64,000 bases of DNA, from the NCBI RefSeq assembly GCF_902167145.1, contig NC_050100.1, forward strand, positions 193,309,439-193,373,438. The letters are read 5' to 3'. A model generated the notes under the pieces. That model ran no database searches. It saw only the letters and a list, made by a program, of their open reading frames with translations, and had not been told where the DNA came from. This document shows, piece after piece, positions 34,986-46,802 of this stretch; positions within the stretch are counted from its first letter, which is position 1; each line of letters starts with the position of its first letter. This DNA comes from Zea mays. Its lineage: Eukaryota > Streptophyta > Magnoliopsida > Poales > Poaceae. A program made the position numbers and the translations under genes.

Positions 34986-35516
34986 TCACTTTGCCGAGTG
35001 TAACACTTGGCAAAGAGGCTCTTTGCCGAGTGTCAGGGTCATAACACTCGGCAAAGAGCACAGACCTGGGCACCGGCTTAGGTTCTTTGCCGAGTGTTAT
35101 GTCGCTGGCACTCGGCAAAGAGCCCTTCTTTGCCGAGTGCCACTTGGGACACTCGGCAAAGAGCCTGACATGGGGACCCTCCCTGGCGGGCTCTTTGCCG
35201 AGTGTCCCAACTGGCACTCGGCAAAGAAGGCGGCTTTGCCGAGTGCTGCCTGGAAGACACTCGGCAAAGATATCTTCGTTGCCGAGTGTCAACGCTGACA
35301 CTCGGCAAAGCCGCCGTCTCTGTCACCCGACGCCATAACGGCCGCTTTTCTTTACCGAGTGCCCGAGAAAAAGCACTCGGCAAAGAAGTCTTTGCCGATG
35401 CACTGTTTGCCGAGCCTTCTTTGTCGAGTGTTACACTCGGCAAAGCCTTTGCCGAGTGTTTTTAAGGCTTCGCCGAGTGCTTCCGGCACTCGGCGAATCT
35501 ATTGATTCCGGTAGTG
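34986..35516 (+). repeat. CACTA-1 3' subterminal repeats and TIR
   Basis: The same 'tttgccgagtg'/'cactcggcaaag' dyads as 11098-11662, minus a 34-bp stretch near 35352, ending GATTCCGGTAGTG at 35516; the next bases are caa. Confidence 0.9.
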
Positions 35517-37836
35517 CAAGGCAGCTTGGTCGACTGTTGAAGTGCAAGTGATGGATCTCTTGGGCGCTTTCCACAGAAATGAGGTCGACCTTGAGCGTAT
35601 CAACAGGGCGTACATGGTGCTGTTGCTAAAAAAACCGGGGTGTGTGTCAGTGGACTCCTTCAGACCGATCAGCCTACAGAATTGCAGTCTCAAGATTATC
35701 ACAAAAATACTCACCACCAGGCTGCAGCGGGAGATTGCATCCCTCATTGATTTGGATCAGACAGGGTTCATTCGAGGCCGCTCCATCACAGAGAATTTTG
35801 TGTATGCTATGGAGCTTGTCCAATGCTGTCATAAGAGGAAGACTCCCACATTGGTGCTGAAGTTGGACTTCGCAAAGGCTTTTGACACTGTCAGTTGGGA
35901 CGGCCTAGCCACCATTCTGTCTGCAAGGGGTTTTTGTGACGTTTGGCTGTCTTGGATGAAGAAAATTCAGAGCACATCAAGGAACGCCGTGTTGGTGAAT
36001 GGATGCCCGGGGCCTTGGTTTACCTGCAGGCGCGGGTTGAGGCAAGGGGACCCCCTCTCCCCGTATCTCTTCCTGCTTGTCGCCGATGTTCTGCAGGTGC
36101 TAATAAAAAATAGCGGCATGGTTAGGCACCCCATTCTTGAGGACTCAGCTTGCCCAATCTTGCAATACGCTGACGACACCCTCATCCTTGCCCGTGCTAA
36201 TATAAGGGACATCATGGCTCTGAAGCACCTTTTGGACTCCTCCGCAGCGTCAGGCCTGCAGATCAACTACTCCAAAAGCACTGCGGTGCCCATGCATGTT
36301 AACCCTCAGGATCTGGCCCCAATGCTCCACGTTTTGGGATGCAAGCAGGAAGGTTTCCCGCAGACGTACCTCGGGTTGCCTCTGTCCAGCACAAAGCTCA
36401 GACTCACGGCCTTCTCTCCCCAAATCGCCAAGACTGACAAATATTTGGCGGGCTGGCAAGCAGCCTTGTTAAATCCCGCTGGCAGGGCAGTCCTAGTGAA
36501 CTCGGTGCTTGACTCTCAGCTCGTCTATGCCATGTGCGCTGTGCCTTTGCCACCTGGGATTCTCTCCAGGGTGGACAGCCGAAGAAGATCCTTTCTCTGG
36601 ATTGGCGACGATCGGTGCTCTGGATCGAGCTGCTTGGTTGCTTGGGAAAATGTTTGTAAACCGAAACAGGCAGGGGGTTTGGGCATCAAGGACCTACACA
36701 TCCAGAACACATGTCTGTTGGTCAAGCTCATTCACAGATTGCACTCTTCAGCCTTGTCGTCTTGGGCAGCCTGGGTGCACTCGAATGTTAAACTAGCTAC
36801 AATGGAGGGCGAGATCAGGGGGTGCCATTGGGATACTCTGAGAGCGTTGCTGCCCATCTATCAAGCGATCAGTTCGTCTCAGGTTGGGGATGGCTGCAGC
36901 ACTGATTTTTGGCATGACGCTTGGTCTGGGCCTGACGACCTGTCTACAGCCTTCCCAGCCCTGTACTCACACTGCATCAGGCAAAAAGTCTGCGTGAGAG
37001 AGGTGGTGCTGCAGGGTTTGCACCTAGTCCCGCGCCTCACGCCACAAGCCCGGGAGGAACTAGAAGCTGTGCTAACAATAGTAAACAACACAAAGCCTCG
37101 CCGATCGACCAGATACCAGACATTGCTTCCTTGCGGATCACACTGGTAATTTTCAGACCTCTACTCTCTACAACCTGCTTAAAGGGTCCTTGGGGCATGG
37201 GGATGTTAGCACCACTTTCATCTGGGGTAACAAAGCCCCGCCGCGGGCACAATTCTTCTGTTGACTGCTTATGCAAGGAAAAATTCAGTGCAAATGGAAC
37301 CTGAAGAAAAAAGGGATTGTGGATGATGACTGTTGTGAAATATGTAACCAAGACAGTGAAACTCCCTCGCACATCATCTTCCACTGCCCGTTTGCACGCC
37401 AATTTTGGAGCTCCATCGGATTCTCGGTCGCTGATGGTCTGGGCACCCAGGACCTGCCAAACATCAGTCGCCCTGATCGCCTTCCGGGTGCAGAATTCAA
37501 CTCCTTTGTCCTCCTCTGCTGCTGGCAATTGTGGAAACGCAGAAATGGTGTCGTCTTCCGTCAGGATCATGCCACTCTTGCGGCCACTTTGCATTCATGC
37601 GCTTCTGAAGCAAAAGCTTGGGCGTACAGGCACAACAGGAAAGAGGCACAAGTATTAGGTGCTTGGTTGTTGGTGTTTTCTAATCCTATTATGTAATCTC
37701 ATCATTGCTTCGCCCCCCTGTAACTATGCTAGCTACAATGCTGCTAGCTTGCTGTAAACTCTAGCCGCTTTGGGCAAAAGACCTGAATGAAAATCAGGTG
37801 GGGATCCTCTCCCCCCGGTGACAGTCTAAAAAAAAC
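35517..37836 (+). mobile_element. LINE (L1-type) 3' half, right copy
   Basis: Same structure as the left copy: it begins in RT directly after the CACTA TIR and ends with the 3' UTR, an A-tail and the TSD sequence acaactcgatgttggga at about 37836-37852. Confidence 0.85.
35518..37696 (+). pseudogene. LINE reverse transcriptase / zf-RVT, right copy
   Basis: As the left copy, with the same frameshift near 37147. Private changes: Pro-Lys-Asn to Leu-Lys-Lys in MVLLPKNPG, a 3-bp deletion in LDSFSAAS, Thr to Ile in LWTGDD, and a TGG to TGA stop (37264-37266) in the zf-RVT part. The YADD catalytic motif is kept. Confidence 0.9.
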
Positions 37837-37852
37837 AACTCGATGTTGGGAA

Positions 37853-39696
37853 TATATTGTCTGCCCAACTCTTTTCCACGTCGTGCATCATGTTGTCGCT
37901 TGAAATCGATGCTTGCATGATATTGAGTTTATATGTATATGTATCTCATGGTTATATATTCGGACTTTTTTCGATTATTATATATGTAAGTTGCTCCAGC
38001 CTATAAAAGGTGAACACGAACCCTGAATGAAAAGAGAGGCCACACCTTAGCACATTTATAAATATTTTATTTGCAAAATTGCATACAGGGTCAATGAACA
38101 CGAACCTACTTATAGGGTTTACTAGAAATTCCATAAAATTCCTTGTAGCCCGTTGTTATCTTTCTGTTATGGAGTGGAAATGCTTAGCCATGCTCATGTA
38201 AAAGTTTAATTCGATCAATTAATTGCTTCAGGTAAATATTGTGAAGTGTGAAAAGTGGGATTCAGGTGATATGGTTTGGATTGCGTCCGAGGTTAATAAC
38301 AGTCTAGGAGGGATGTGTCGAGGGTTACCGTCGGTCCAGAAAACTCTAAAGCCAAAAATTGGTAAAAAATTGGTAAAATAATAAAACAAAGAAATAAGAA
38401 TATCTATGATAGAGATTTTAGAATTTTTGAAACCTTCTTAGATTTGTCATGCCTTTGAATGTTTAACTTCAAAAAGAAAAGAGCAAGGAAATTATATTAA
38501 AGTCATCTACTATTGCTAGAATTAAATAGTGGGAAGAAGAATAAATAATAAATAAATAAGATTTCAAAGTTTAAAAGTATTATTCAAGAGAGAATTGTGA
38601 ATTCAAAGTTCAAACATGAATTTAAATTTAGTTTGGAATTTGAGAATAAGAGAAAGGAGAATAGAAAATAAAGTAGAAAAGGAGGAGGCAAAGGAAACAA
38701 AAATACTTAAAATAAATATATAAGTCTATAAAAATATATACTTTGCCTTCATGTTGTTATTTTGGATGTTACAATTAGATTAGAATGTGAAACTCTATTT
38801 AAATCTGAATTTTTAAGGTGGGAATAAAAATAGAAAAGAAAAGGAGCAAGAAAAAAAAGAATAAAACGTTATCTGGGCCCAAACCACTCCACACGGCCCA
38901 TTTCGCGCACGCTGCCACCATTGTGCTGTCTGGCGGGGCTCGCATGTCGGTCACTCAACCTCGCTTCCCTGCACGGCCCAACTAGCGTGTCGTTCAGCTA
39001 TGTGTTGCGCCGACCGGTGGGCCACCCTGTCATCTGCTCATGCCCGCGCTGGCTCTGGCCTTCTCTGACATGTGGGGCCACCACAACAGGTGCAAAAGAG
39101 AGGCTACCTTAGCACATTTATAAATATTTTATTTGCAAAATTGCATACTGGGTCAATGAACACGAACCTACTCTTGTAGGGTTTACTAGAAATTCCATAA
39201 AATTCCTTGTAGCATGTTGTTATCTTTATGTTATGGAGTGGAAATGCTTAGCCATGCTCATGTAAAAGTTTAATTTGATCAATTAATTGCTTCAATTAAA
39301 TATTGTGAAGTGTGAAAAGTGGGATTCAGGTGATATGGTTTGGATTGCGTTCGGGGTTAACAACAGTCTAGGAGAGATGTGTCCAGGGTCGTTACCAGCA
39401 GTCCAGAAAACTATGTCCAGGGGTACCTGTAGTTTGGAAACTATGTTCGGGGTTACCGATAGTTTCCCTTATTTGTCTATCACCCAAATTACATGAATCT
39501 ATAAGGACCTGTTCGTGGAGCAACCACCCTTGAGAACCGTACAACCACGAGCCAAGTGTGGGCACGACCTAGCATAGTAATTAGTGAAATATAGTTTTGT
39601 GTGCACCAAACAGGAGGATAGCAGGGTATTATGAAAATTGTAGGAAAAGTGATGTGTGGGAGTTAGAACGGGTACTCCTACTACCCATATAGCACA
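37853..39696. other. Flank of the LINE, right copy
   Basis: Same as 14002-15848, including the two ~315-bp direct repeats (about 38035-38350 and 39099-39416). No gene. Confidence 0.5.
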
Positions 39697-41510
39697 AGAG
39701 GGGGCTTTCCATGAAAGGATTACTTTTCTATTGGTTGAAACCTTAGTGGGTGCGTACAGTTTGTAGTAAGTTAGTGAAAAGCCTTGTAGTGGTCTACTGG
39801 TCATAGACCAAGGAAATGTGCAAGTGGCCTGCAACCACAGACCAAATGGAGATATTCAGACTCCCGAGGATGGAGGAATGAAGTCACTTCTCGTTGGGAA
39901 AGTGCAAAAAGAGTTTAAACTGTCATGATAGTCGTGCTCATGGATAAGAACGACATGGATCCTCACACGATTAGATGAGATGTTTTGGTTGGTTATGGAT
40001 TGGGTGATGATCCTTGTTACAAAAAAATGATGAAATGAGATACACATAATAATTACTTGCTTTTACAAATGAATTTGAACTAAAGGCATTTATGGAAAAG
40101 AACCAATTGTTGTTTCCTTGATATTAGCCTATATAACATCTTTTCCATAGTTGTTGAGTACAAAGAGTACTCGACCTTGCCTTAATAACGTTGCTCAGCC
40201 GAAGGACATGTTTGGTTTACGTTGACGAAGGCAGAGATAAAGTCTAGGCTTGTGATCTTCTCGGACGATGCATATGGAGGCCACTAGGTCTGATGGAACT
40301 TTGATGTTTTATGTATCTGATGTAATCCTTCTATTGACCCACGGGTCTTACGTAAGTTAATATATTTGTTTTATATTGGATATATATATATATAATTATT
40401 ATCACTAATGAAGTCATTGTATGTGTGAGTAAACATCATGGGCACACAAATAGGTCCATTCGATTTTGTCCTTACAATTGGGTGTGACATCTTATCTCCA
40501 TAGGGATACGCTTATCCCAACAGGAAGAGCAGTTGCTTCTCAAAACTAGCTTTAGGTTTCACCATTGGTTGGTTTTTGACTCTTTGGAAGTAGAAGCACT
40601 TTGCAAAATCCCAACCAAATAGACCCTCAAGCCATTTACTTATGCATTTCATATCTTGTGTAGATGCTAGCTTAGCCAACTAGTCTATTAGAGTAATTTA
40701 GGCATTGCTCACCACGTGTAGCTCGACTACTTAATTAGATTGCCTCGAGTAATTTGAGTGTTTGTAGAATTAACTTGTTGTTTTATCTTTCTAACTAGAA
40801 TTGTTTTTAGGTTTGCTTTATATGCTAGGATAGGCTTGCATGTGTTTTATAGTATCAACTTTGTCTCTAAGGTTTGTGCCTAATGTTTGTATATCTGAAT
40901 GAAAATTTATAGGCTATTCACCCCTCTAGCCATCCTTTAGATCCTTACAAACTTCTGATTGAACGTTTGAATGTTTGGGAGAGAATGTCATTATATAGAC
41001 TAGGCATATGCACATGTTGACGAAAATGCATCTGCAAAGTTCGGTTGTCGTTGACATGAGTTAGCATAACACTTTCAATGCCAATAGTCGTGTGTGAGCC
41101 ATGTGATCAGCTATGCAAGATAAGGTGTAGGTGGTGGTGAAGCGCAAGGCATTAGGGCTCATGGAGTTACATCATGGGATGAGGATGTGCAACCTGTACC
41201 ATTTCATAAGGAAATCTATAAAAAAAGTTTATCCTCTATTTTGACTCAAAAGGCGATGTTTTTAATATCCGCATCTAGTTTAATTAAATAGTTGCTATAT
41301 ATTGATTTATTACATATATGTTTTATGAATACTTGATAAGTTCTATCTTTGCTCATCTCTAATAATGTGCCACTAGACATTGACAATTCCACTATCATGC
41401 ATGTCTTGATGTTATAGTGTATCATGAGAAAATTCATAGCTGTTAGCGTGAGGGGAGTGTGTTTTTTGTTTGTTGCAAAAGGCACGTGAACCGTTGATTT
41501 TGGGATGGAC
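39697..41510. other. Intergenic DNA, nothing recognised
   Basis: AT-rich 1.8 kb between the tandem duplication and CACTA-2. It has a short (TA)n near 40382-40396 and no coherent coding frame, tRNA or TE terminus that I can support. Confidence 0.5.
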
Positions 41511-41513
41511 ATT

Positions 41514-41890
41514 CACTACAGTAAAAGGAACAATTTCCGACGACCAAAGCCGTCGGACGTAAGGATTGAACCGTCGGAGATAACCAATATCCGACGGCAT
41601 CAACCTATGTCCGACGGTTTTAGGCCGTCGGCGATAAGGCGTCGGAAATAGCCTTATGTCCGACGGCCGCCGTCGGAAATAACCTATCTCTGACGGCCGC
41701 CTCGGCCCGTCGAACGTAAGGATGGTCAACCGTTTTACCGACCAACTGTGGGTCCCACAACGTTATGTCCGACGGTCTAACCGTAGCCGTCGGACATAAG
41801 TGAGCCATTATCTCCGACGGCTTCTAAAGCCGTCGGACATAAGTGAGCCCTTATGTTCGACGGCTACGGTTAGGCCGTCGGACATAACAT
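41514..41890. repeat. CACTA-2 subterminal repeats (ORF2 side)
   Basis: Numerous direct and inverted copies of 'ccgtcgga(c)ataa' / 'ttatgtccgacgg' following the TIR. Probable binding sites of the ORF2 product. Confidence 0.9.
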
Positions 41891-42178
41891 ATTTCAGAAG
41901 TTACAAAAAATTCTGTTTTTTAAAAAACTGACATTTACAAAACAAAAACAGATTTCATGCACATGTACACGTTCACAATCACAAATATACACATTCACAT
42001 AAGTATTCACATTCACAATCACAAATATTCTCACATAAATATTAACATTCACAAATTTAACATCAACATATAGGTCCGACGGTTGTTGCAAACTGACATT
42101 GTGTCTCATAAACAAGTGTTGTAATCACGGTTGCAAACAAGTGTTGCAAAGTGTTTCATAAATTAACATCACGACACA

Positions 42179-43740
42179 TCAATCATATCCATCGCCTGGA
42201 TGGTTCGAGTAGCCACCTCCTCCTGCTGGACTATGCGTGTTGAAAAGGTTATTCACCCACGAATGCGATGTGTCGTCTTGACCAGACCCATCTCCTGGTG
42301 CTGCAACTGTAGCGGGGGTGTCTGAAATTCCTATAACACACGCACATGAAATTGTAACCACTCAGTTTTTCATTTAAACAAATAAGACATCTATGAACAT
42401 TTCACACACGCATATGTGTACATACCGTAGGGAATTGTGACGGAGGCGGAGGTGGAGGTGGAGGCGCAAGCATTGGCATCGGAAGTGCAAAGTCCAGAGG
42501 CGGCATCCCATAGGTGGGCATCTGGACGCCCACTTGTTGGGCTAGTTGCTACAAATTATATACAAGTCATTGTTGAGCAAATAAGATACACATCATGTGT
42601 TTTACAAAATAAGCTACAAAATGTTACTTCAACTTACCGAGAGAAGAGCTTGATTTTGGGCCTGGAGGTTTGCATAATACTCGTCCCTCTTCTTCTGGTA
42701 CTCGGCTTGTTGCCTTTGGTATTCAAATTGTTGCCTCTGGTACTCCAATTGTTCCCTCAAGACTGATTGATGGTACTCTGCCTGTTGACGCAACACTGCC
42801 ATCTCTATCTCGTGGGCGGATGATCGTGAACGGGACGACTGTGAAGACGATGATGTGGACTGTCGTCCACGGCGTCTCAGCTCTCTGGAATCAATCGTAG
42901 AATCAAAAATACCCAACCTACAAGAGTGAACCATGCACTTAGTATAGTAACTCATGCCTCAGTTGAATCGCAAGCATATGATGACAATTTTGAAATCCAA
43001 ATCAAATAATCTCACCGTCCGTGGGCTTGTCCTCCTCCGCTAGCATATGCTGCCTGAGGGTCGATTGGCTGGCTCCTCCAATCGTACTCCTGCCCATGGC
43101 GTTGAACCATCTCCTACCCATACGAAGCCTGGAGGCAAACAATATCAAATATAAGTGCATAACCCCTATGCCCTTGCAAACAATATCAAACACATAATAG
43201 AGTATCAAAAACTCACTAGACGGTCGGTGGCCGTCTGAGTGCATAACACATCAGGATTCTGAGGATCAGAACCCATATGCCCTTGCATATACACCTCCAC
43301 ATCTGTGGGCGTACGACCGGATTTGACTTCCTGTACATAAAAGTTACAATGACACATTTCTATGTAATTCAAAAGTTACAACAAACTGTGACTTACCATT
43401 CGCTTAGCCAAGCGCACATGACCATCACCGCCGTAGTTGTGGAACGACTCAGTCCCACGGTTTCCCCTGTTCCTTTCGGAAATGGCACGAAACTCAGGGG
43501 AAGCCCACCATCTGCACAATGCCCGATAACCCTCTGATCGGGTGGCCATCCACGACACCGACACCTACATGAAAATTTTTAAATAAAGCAAGCAAATACA
43601 TGGCTTCGTGCGATATGAGAGACAAGAACCTGTTTACCTCTAGGTATTGCTCCTCCGTCAAGTAAATTGATGACCACTCGGCCTTGGTATTTGGCATCGG
43701 TCGATCATCAGCATTTGCTCTGTACCATGCCTTTATAGCC
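42179..43740 (-). pseudogene. CACTA-2 ORF2 (Ptta/En/Spm family), 5'-truncated
   Basis: Minus-strand exons recognisable in order: about 43740-43645 (AWYRANADDRPMPNTKAEWSS... family motif), 43564-43400 (ALCRWWASPEFRAISERNRGN, HNYGGDGHVRLAKRM), 43330-43220 (GRTPTDVEVYMQGHMGSDP), about 43135-43015, 42905-42640 (long Gln/Glu/Arg coiled coil, REQLEYQRQQ), about 42550-42430 (Pro-rich) and 42330-42179 (stop 42181-42179). This order is typical of TNPA-like proteins. The N-terminal exons are missing because the internal deletion runs into the gene at 43740. Exon borders are approximate apart from the last. Confidence 0.75.
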
Positions 43741-43742
43741 TG

Positions 43743-45758
43743 TCATGACACATTTCTATGTAATTCAAAAGTTACAAGAAGGAGTCTTTCCATTATTATG
43801 TGGTAGTCATGACTCTTCAACCCAGAAAACTTGCCTGTCTTCAAATTCACCGACCTTCTAAAACCCGCGGCGTAACCATCTGGGAACTTTAAGTTTTTCA
43901 ACCATTTCATCAATTGTTTCTTCCTTTTAGGTTTAATACTGAAAGGAGCACGTGGCTTCTTCTGATTCTCTCCTATCTCCATAGTTGGTCTTCTACAGAT
44001 TAAGGCCAAGTCTTTCCTAGCCTTAGGGTTGTCTTTTGTTTTGTCAGTGATATTCATGCAAGTGCTGATAATGCTTTCACCCATATTTCGTTCCTGGTGC
44101 ATGACATCAATGTTATGCATTAGAATCAAGGCTTTCATATAAGGGAGTTCCCATAGACCACATTTGTGAGTCCAATTATGCTCGGTTCCATAACCTTCAA
44201 AACGATTTCCATGTTCGTTTAGTTTCAAATCATTAAGTCTCGCGAGAATCTCTGGACCACTTAGACGCTTGGGTGGTCCCCTCGTCACAATCGTGTCCTT
44301 TTTAAAAGCGTTCCTATCGAACCTGAACGGGTGATCCTCTGGCAAAAAACATCTATGGCAATCGAAGTAACATACCTTTCCACCAAACTTTAGTCGAAAG
44401 CATAAATTGTCTTCAACACATATCAGACATGTCAAAATCCCATGACAACTCCATCCAGCAAATATACCATAAGCCATAAAATCATGAATAGACCATAAAA
44501 ATGCGGCTCTCAGGTTGAACTTCTGTTTCTTGTAACAATCGTACGCCTCTACTCCTTCCCACAAAATTTTCAATTCTTCAATCAGGGGTCTCATCATCAC
44601 ATCGATCTTTGTTCTAGGATGAGTCGGACCAGGTATTACAAGACACAAGAAAATAAATTCATATTTCATGCAAAGAGCTGGTGGAAGGTTGTATGGAACA
44701 ACAAAGACAGGCCAACATGAGTAGGACGTTGCAGTTAGATTGAATGGCGAGAAACCATCTGTTGCCAAACCGAAGCGGACATTCCGCACTTCATTAGCAA
44801 AGCTGGAATCAAAAGCATCTAGTGCCTTCCATGCATCTGTATCAGCTGGGTACACCATGACATTTGGATTCTCATGTACCCCTTCTTTGTGCCACCTCAT
44901 GTGTCTGGCTGTATTCTTGGAGATGAACAAACGTTTCAACCGAGGTATAAGAGGCATGTAACGAAGCTGCTTACGTGCAATCTTTGTAGTCACGGTCAAA
45001 CCATCGTCATTTTCAACCTCAACGAATCTACGCTCACCACAAACAGTACACTTCTTCTCACCCACGGTCTCCTTCCAGAAAAGCATACAATTATTATCAC
45101 AGACATCGATTTTTTCGTAGTCCATACCGAGCCCAGATAACAACTTTTTGGACTAATACATGTCATTTGGCATCTTGTGATTCTCCGGAAGTACATCACT
45201 GATCAAGTTCAAAAGCTCCTTGTAGCAGTTGTTTGAGAATGCAAACTTAGACTTAATAGCCATAAGTCGAGTCACAAATACAAGGACAGTCACTTTTGTG
45301 TGCTCATGCAACGGCTCTTCGGCAGCTTTAAGGAGCTTGAAGAACTTCTGAACCTCAGGTGTAGCTGGATCCTCATACTCGGTGGGTTGACCGGGGTTCT
45401 CCGAATCGACGGTTAGAAGCTCATGGCGTACATCGTCAAACATCTCTTCCATCCTATCGTAGTCCTCCTCTTCATGTGACTGAACTTCTGATACAATACA
45501 ATGAGGTGGGTCCTCACCGTGGTGCACCCACACCTCATAGCCTGGCATATAACCGTTCTTGCAAAGATCTATCGACATAGTCCTCCTGTCAAGGAAATAA
45601 ATGTTCCGACACTTGGTACAAGGGCACCTAACATCGGTTCTAGTCTCTGACCGAGCAAAAGCACGGTCGAGAAACGCGTCAGTCTTGGCAACCCACTCAC
45701 TTGATAGAGCACCTCTTTTCTTCCAACCTTCATACATCCACCGACGATCCTCCTCCAT
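43743..45758 (-). pseudogene. CACTA-2 transposase (TNP2-type), truncated, with a stop codon
   Basis: ATG at 45758 begins MEEDRRWMYEGW, the transposase-associated domain with CPCTKCRN. The frame meets TAG at 45155-45153 (after MPNDMY; a CAG-to-TAG change is likely since the family has Q here, as in MYEAQKLL of CACTA-1). It continues in the same frame through TNP2 (CMLFWKETVGEKKCTVC, LIPRLKRLF, DGFSPFNL, MHNIDVMHQERN) to SHDYHIIMERLL at about 43775, then passes into unrelated sequence and stops at 43743. The DUF4218 and DUF4216 regions are deleted. Two lesions make it non-functional. Confidence 0.9.
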
Positions 45759-46204
45759 GAGGTAACTGGATTACGTTTACTTGATTATTTAAGTAAATCA
45801 CCCCTATATCTATAGAAAAGAATAAGTAAATTACGTAGTTAAACTAATAAACTACCACTAAGTAAACTAAAATAACCTATAAACTACCACTAAGTAAACT
45901 ACCACTAAGTAAACTACCACTAACATATAATATATACGAAATAACATATAATATATACGAAATAACATTGCCACGAGTGCCAAATTATATAAATTAACCT
46001 TATTTTCGAGGGCATAATAAAAACCCTCGAAAATTAAAAGTTTAAATTATCTAAAACATCACTAAGTAAATTAAAACAAATTAAATTTATTACATAATCA
46101 AATTCCAACCGTCGGACATAACAAGCTAAACAATATTAAACATACAAAAATTTTAATACTGAAAAAAGACAACTATAAAATAATATATATATTAACAAAA
46201 TTAA

Positions 46205-46570
46205 AAATACTCACTTAGGCTTGACGGCGGGACGGTGGTCGGCGTGGGCGGGACAGAGGATGAGTCGGGGCAGCCGGCGCCGGGACAGCTACCCGGACGG
46301 CGGCGGCGGCGGGCACGGGCGACGTCGGGGGCGGCAGGCACGGGCGGGCGGCGGCGGCGTTGGCGTCGGCGGCAGGCAGGCACGCGCGGGCGTCGGAGGG
46401 CACGCGCGGGCGTCGGAGGGCACGCGCGGGCGTCGGCGGGCACGCGCCGGCGGCGTCGGTGGGTGGGCACGGGCGCTGCATGTGGGCGGCGGCGGGCACG
46501 CGCAGGCAGGCACGCGCGTCGGTGGCGGCGATGGCAGATAGCAGCGCGCGGCAGAGAGGAAAACGCGAAA
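46205..46570 (-). other. CACTA-2 GC-rich leader
   Basis: A GC-rich block upstream of the transposase with repeated 'ggcgggcacgcgcgggcgtc'-like units. It parallels the GC-rich leader of CACTA-1. Long frames on both strands are composition artefacts. Confidence 0.6.
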
Positions 46571-46602
46571 TGAAACGGCGCGCGCGGCCTACGGGCGTTA
46601 AA

Positions 46603-46799
46603 AAACCTTATGTCCGACGGCTACCAGCTCGGCCGTCGGACATAAACTTATTTTCGAGGGCCAGCAGGAAAGCCGTCGGACATAAGTTTTATTTCCGAGG
46701 GCCAGCAGTGACCGTCGGACATAAGCTTATGTCCGACGGTCTTGTAGGAAGCTGTCGGACATAAGCTGGCCATCGGATGTCCATCGTTTTACTGTAGTG
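46603..46799. repeat. CACTA-2 subterminal repeats and TIR (transposase side)
   Basis: Five to six 'cttatgtccgacgg' / 'ccgtcggacataa' copies, ending TTTTACTGTAGTG at 46799, followed by TSD ATT. Confidence 0.9.
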
Positions 46800-46802
46800 A
46801 TT

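Larger units (their letters stand above)
15849..35516 (+). mobile_element. CACTA-1: En/Spm-type element, 5'-truncated, carrying a gypsy insertion
   Basis: From left to right: AT-rich 5' internal DNA (no TIR found at or near 15849), 5' subterminal dyads (16322-16515), GC-rich leader with a probable 5' UTR intron (16839-17390), ORF1 (17459-32610), ORF2 (32713-34708), 3' subterminal dyads (34986-35500) and the TIR ending GGTAGTG at 35516. It is 19.7 kb, or about 8 kb without the gypsy element. CACTA elements move by cut-and-paste and make 3-bp duplications. Here the 5' end has been replaced by the duplication junction at 15848/15849. It is inserted in the LINE RT gene. Confidence 0.85.
34456..39696 (+). 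repeat. Right copy of the large tandem duplication
   Basis: Near-identical to 10241-15848 and lacking the MITE. Unlike the left copy it is continuous at its left with a complete CACTA ORF2 and at its right with ordinary flanking DNA, so this is the arrangement closer to the original. Confidence 0.9.
41514..46799 (-). mobile_element. CACTA-2: internally deleted CACTA element with both ends
   Basis: 5286 bp bounded by perfect 13-bp inverted ends CACTACAGTAAAA and a 3-bp TSD ATT (41511-41513, 46800-46802). Subterminal repeats of 'ccgtcggacataa' type lie at both ends (41540-41890, 46605-46790). Genes read on minus: transposase 5' part, then ORF2. The TIR, subterminal motif and protein sequences are unlike CACTA-1, so it is another family. 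Both ends are intact, so it may be mobilised in trans, but its own transposase is truncated. Confidence 0.93.

Noticed and set aside
10241..39696. The two 5-kb copies as LTRs of one giant element
   Set aside because: They contain a CACTA end, a LINE fragment and a TSD, lack TG..CA ends and PBS/PPT, and their outer junctions carry no target duplication.
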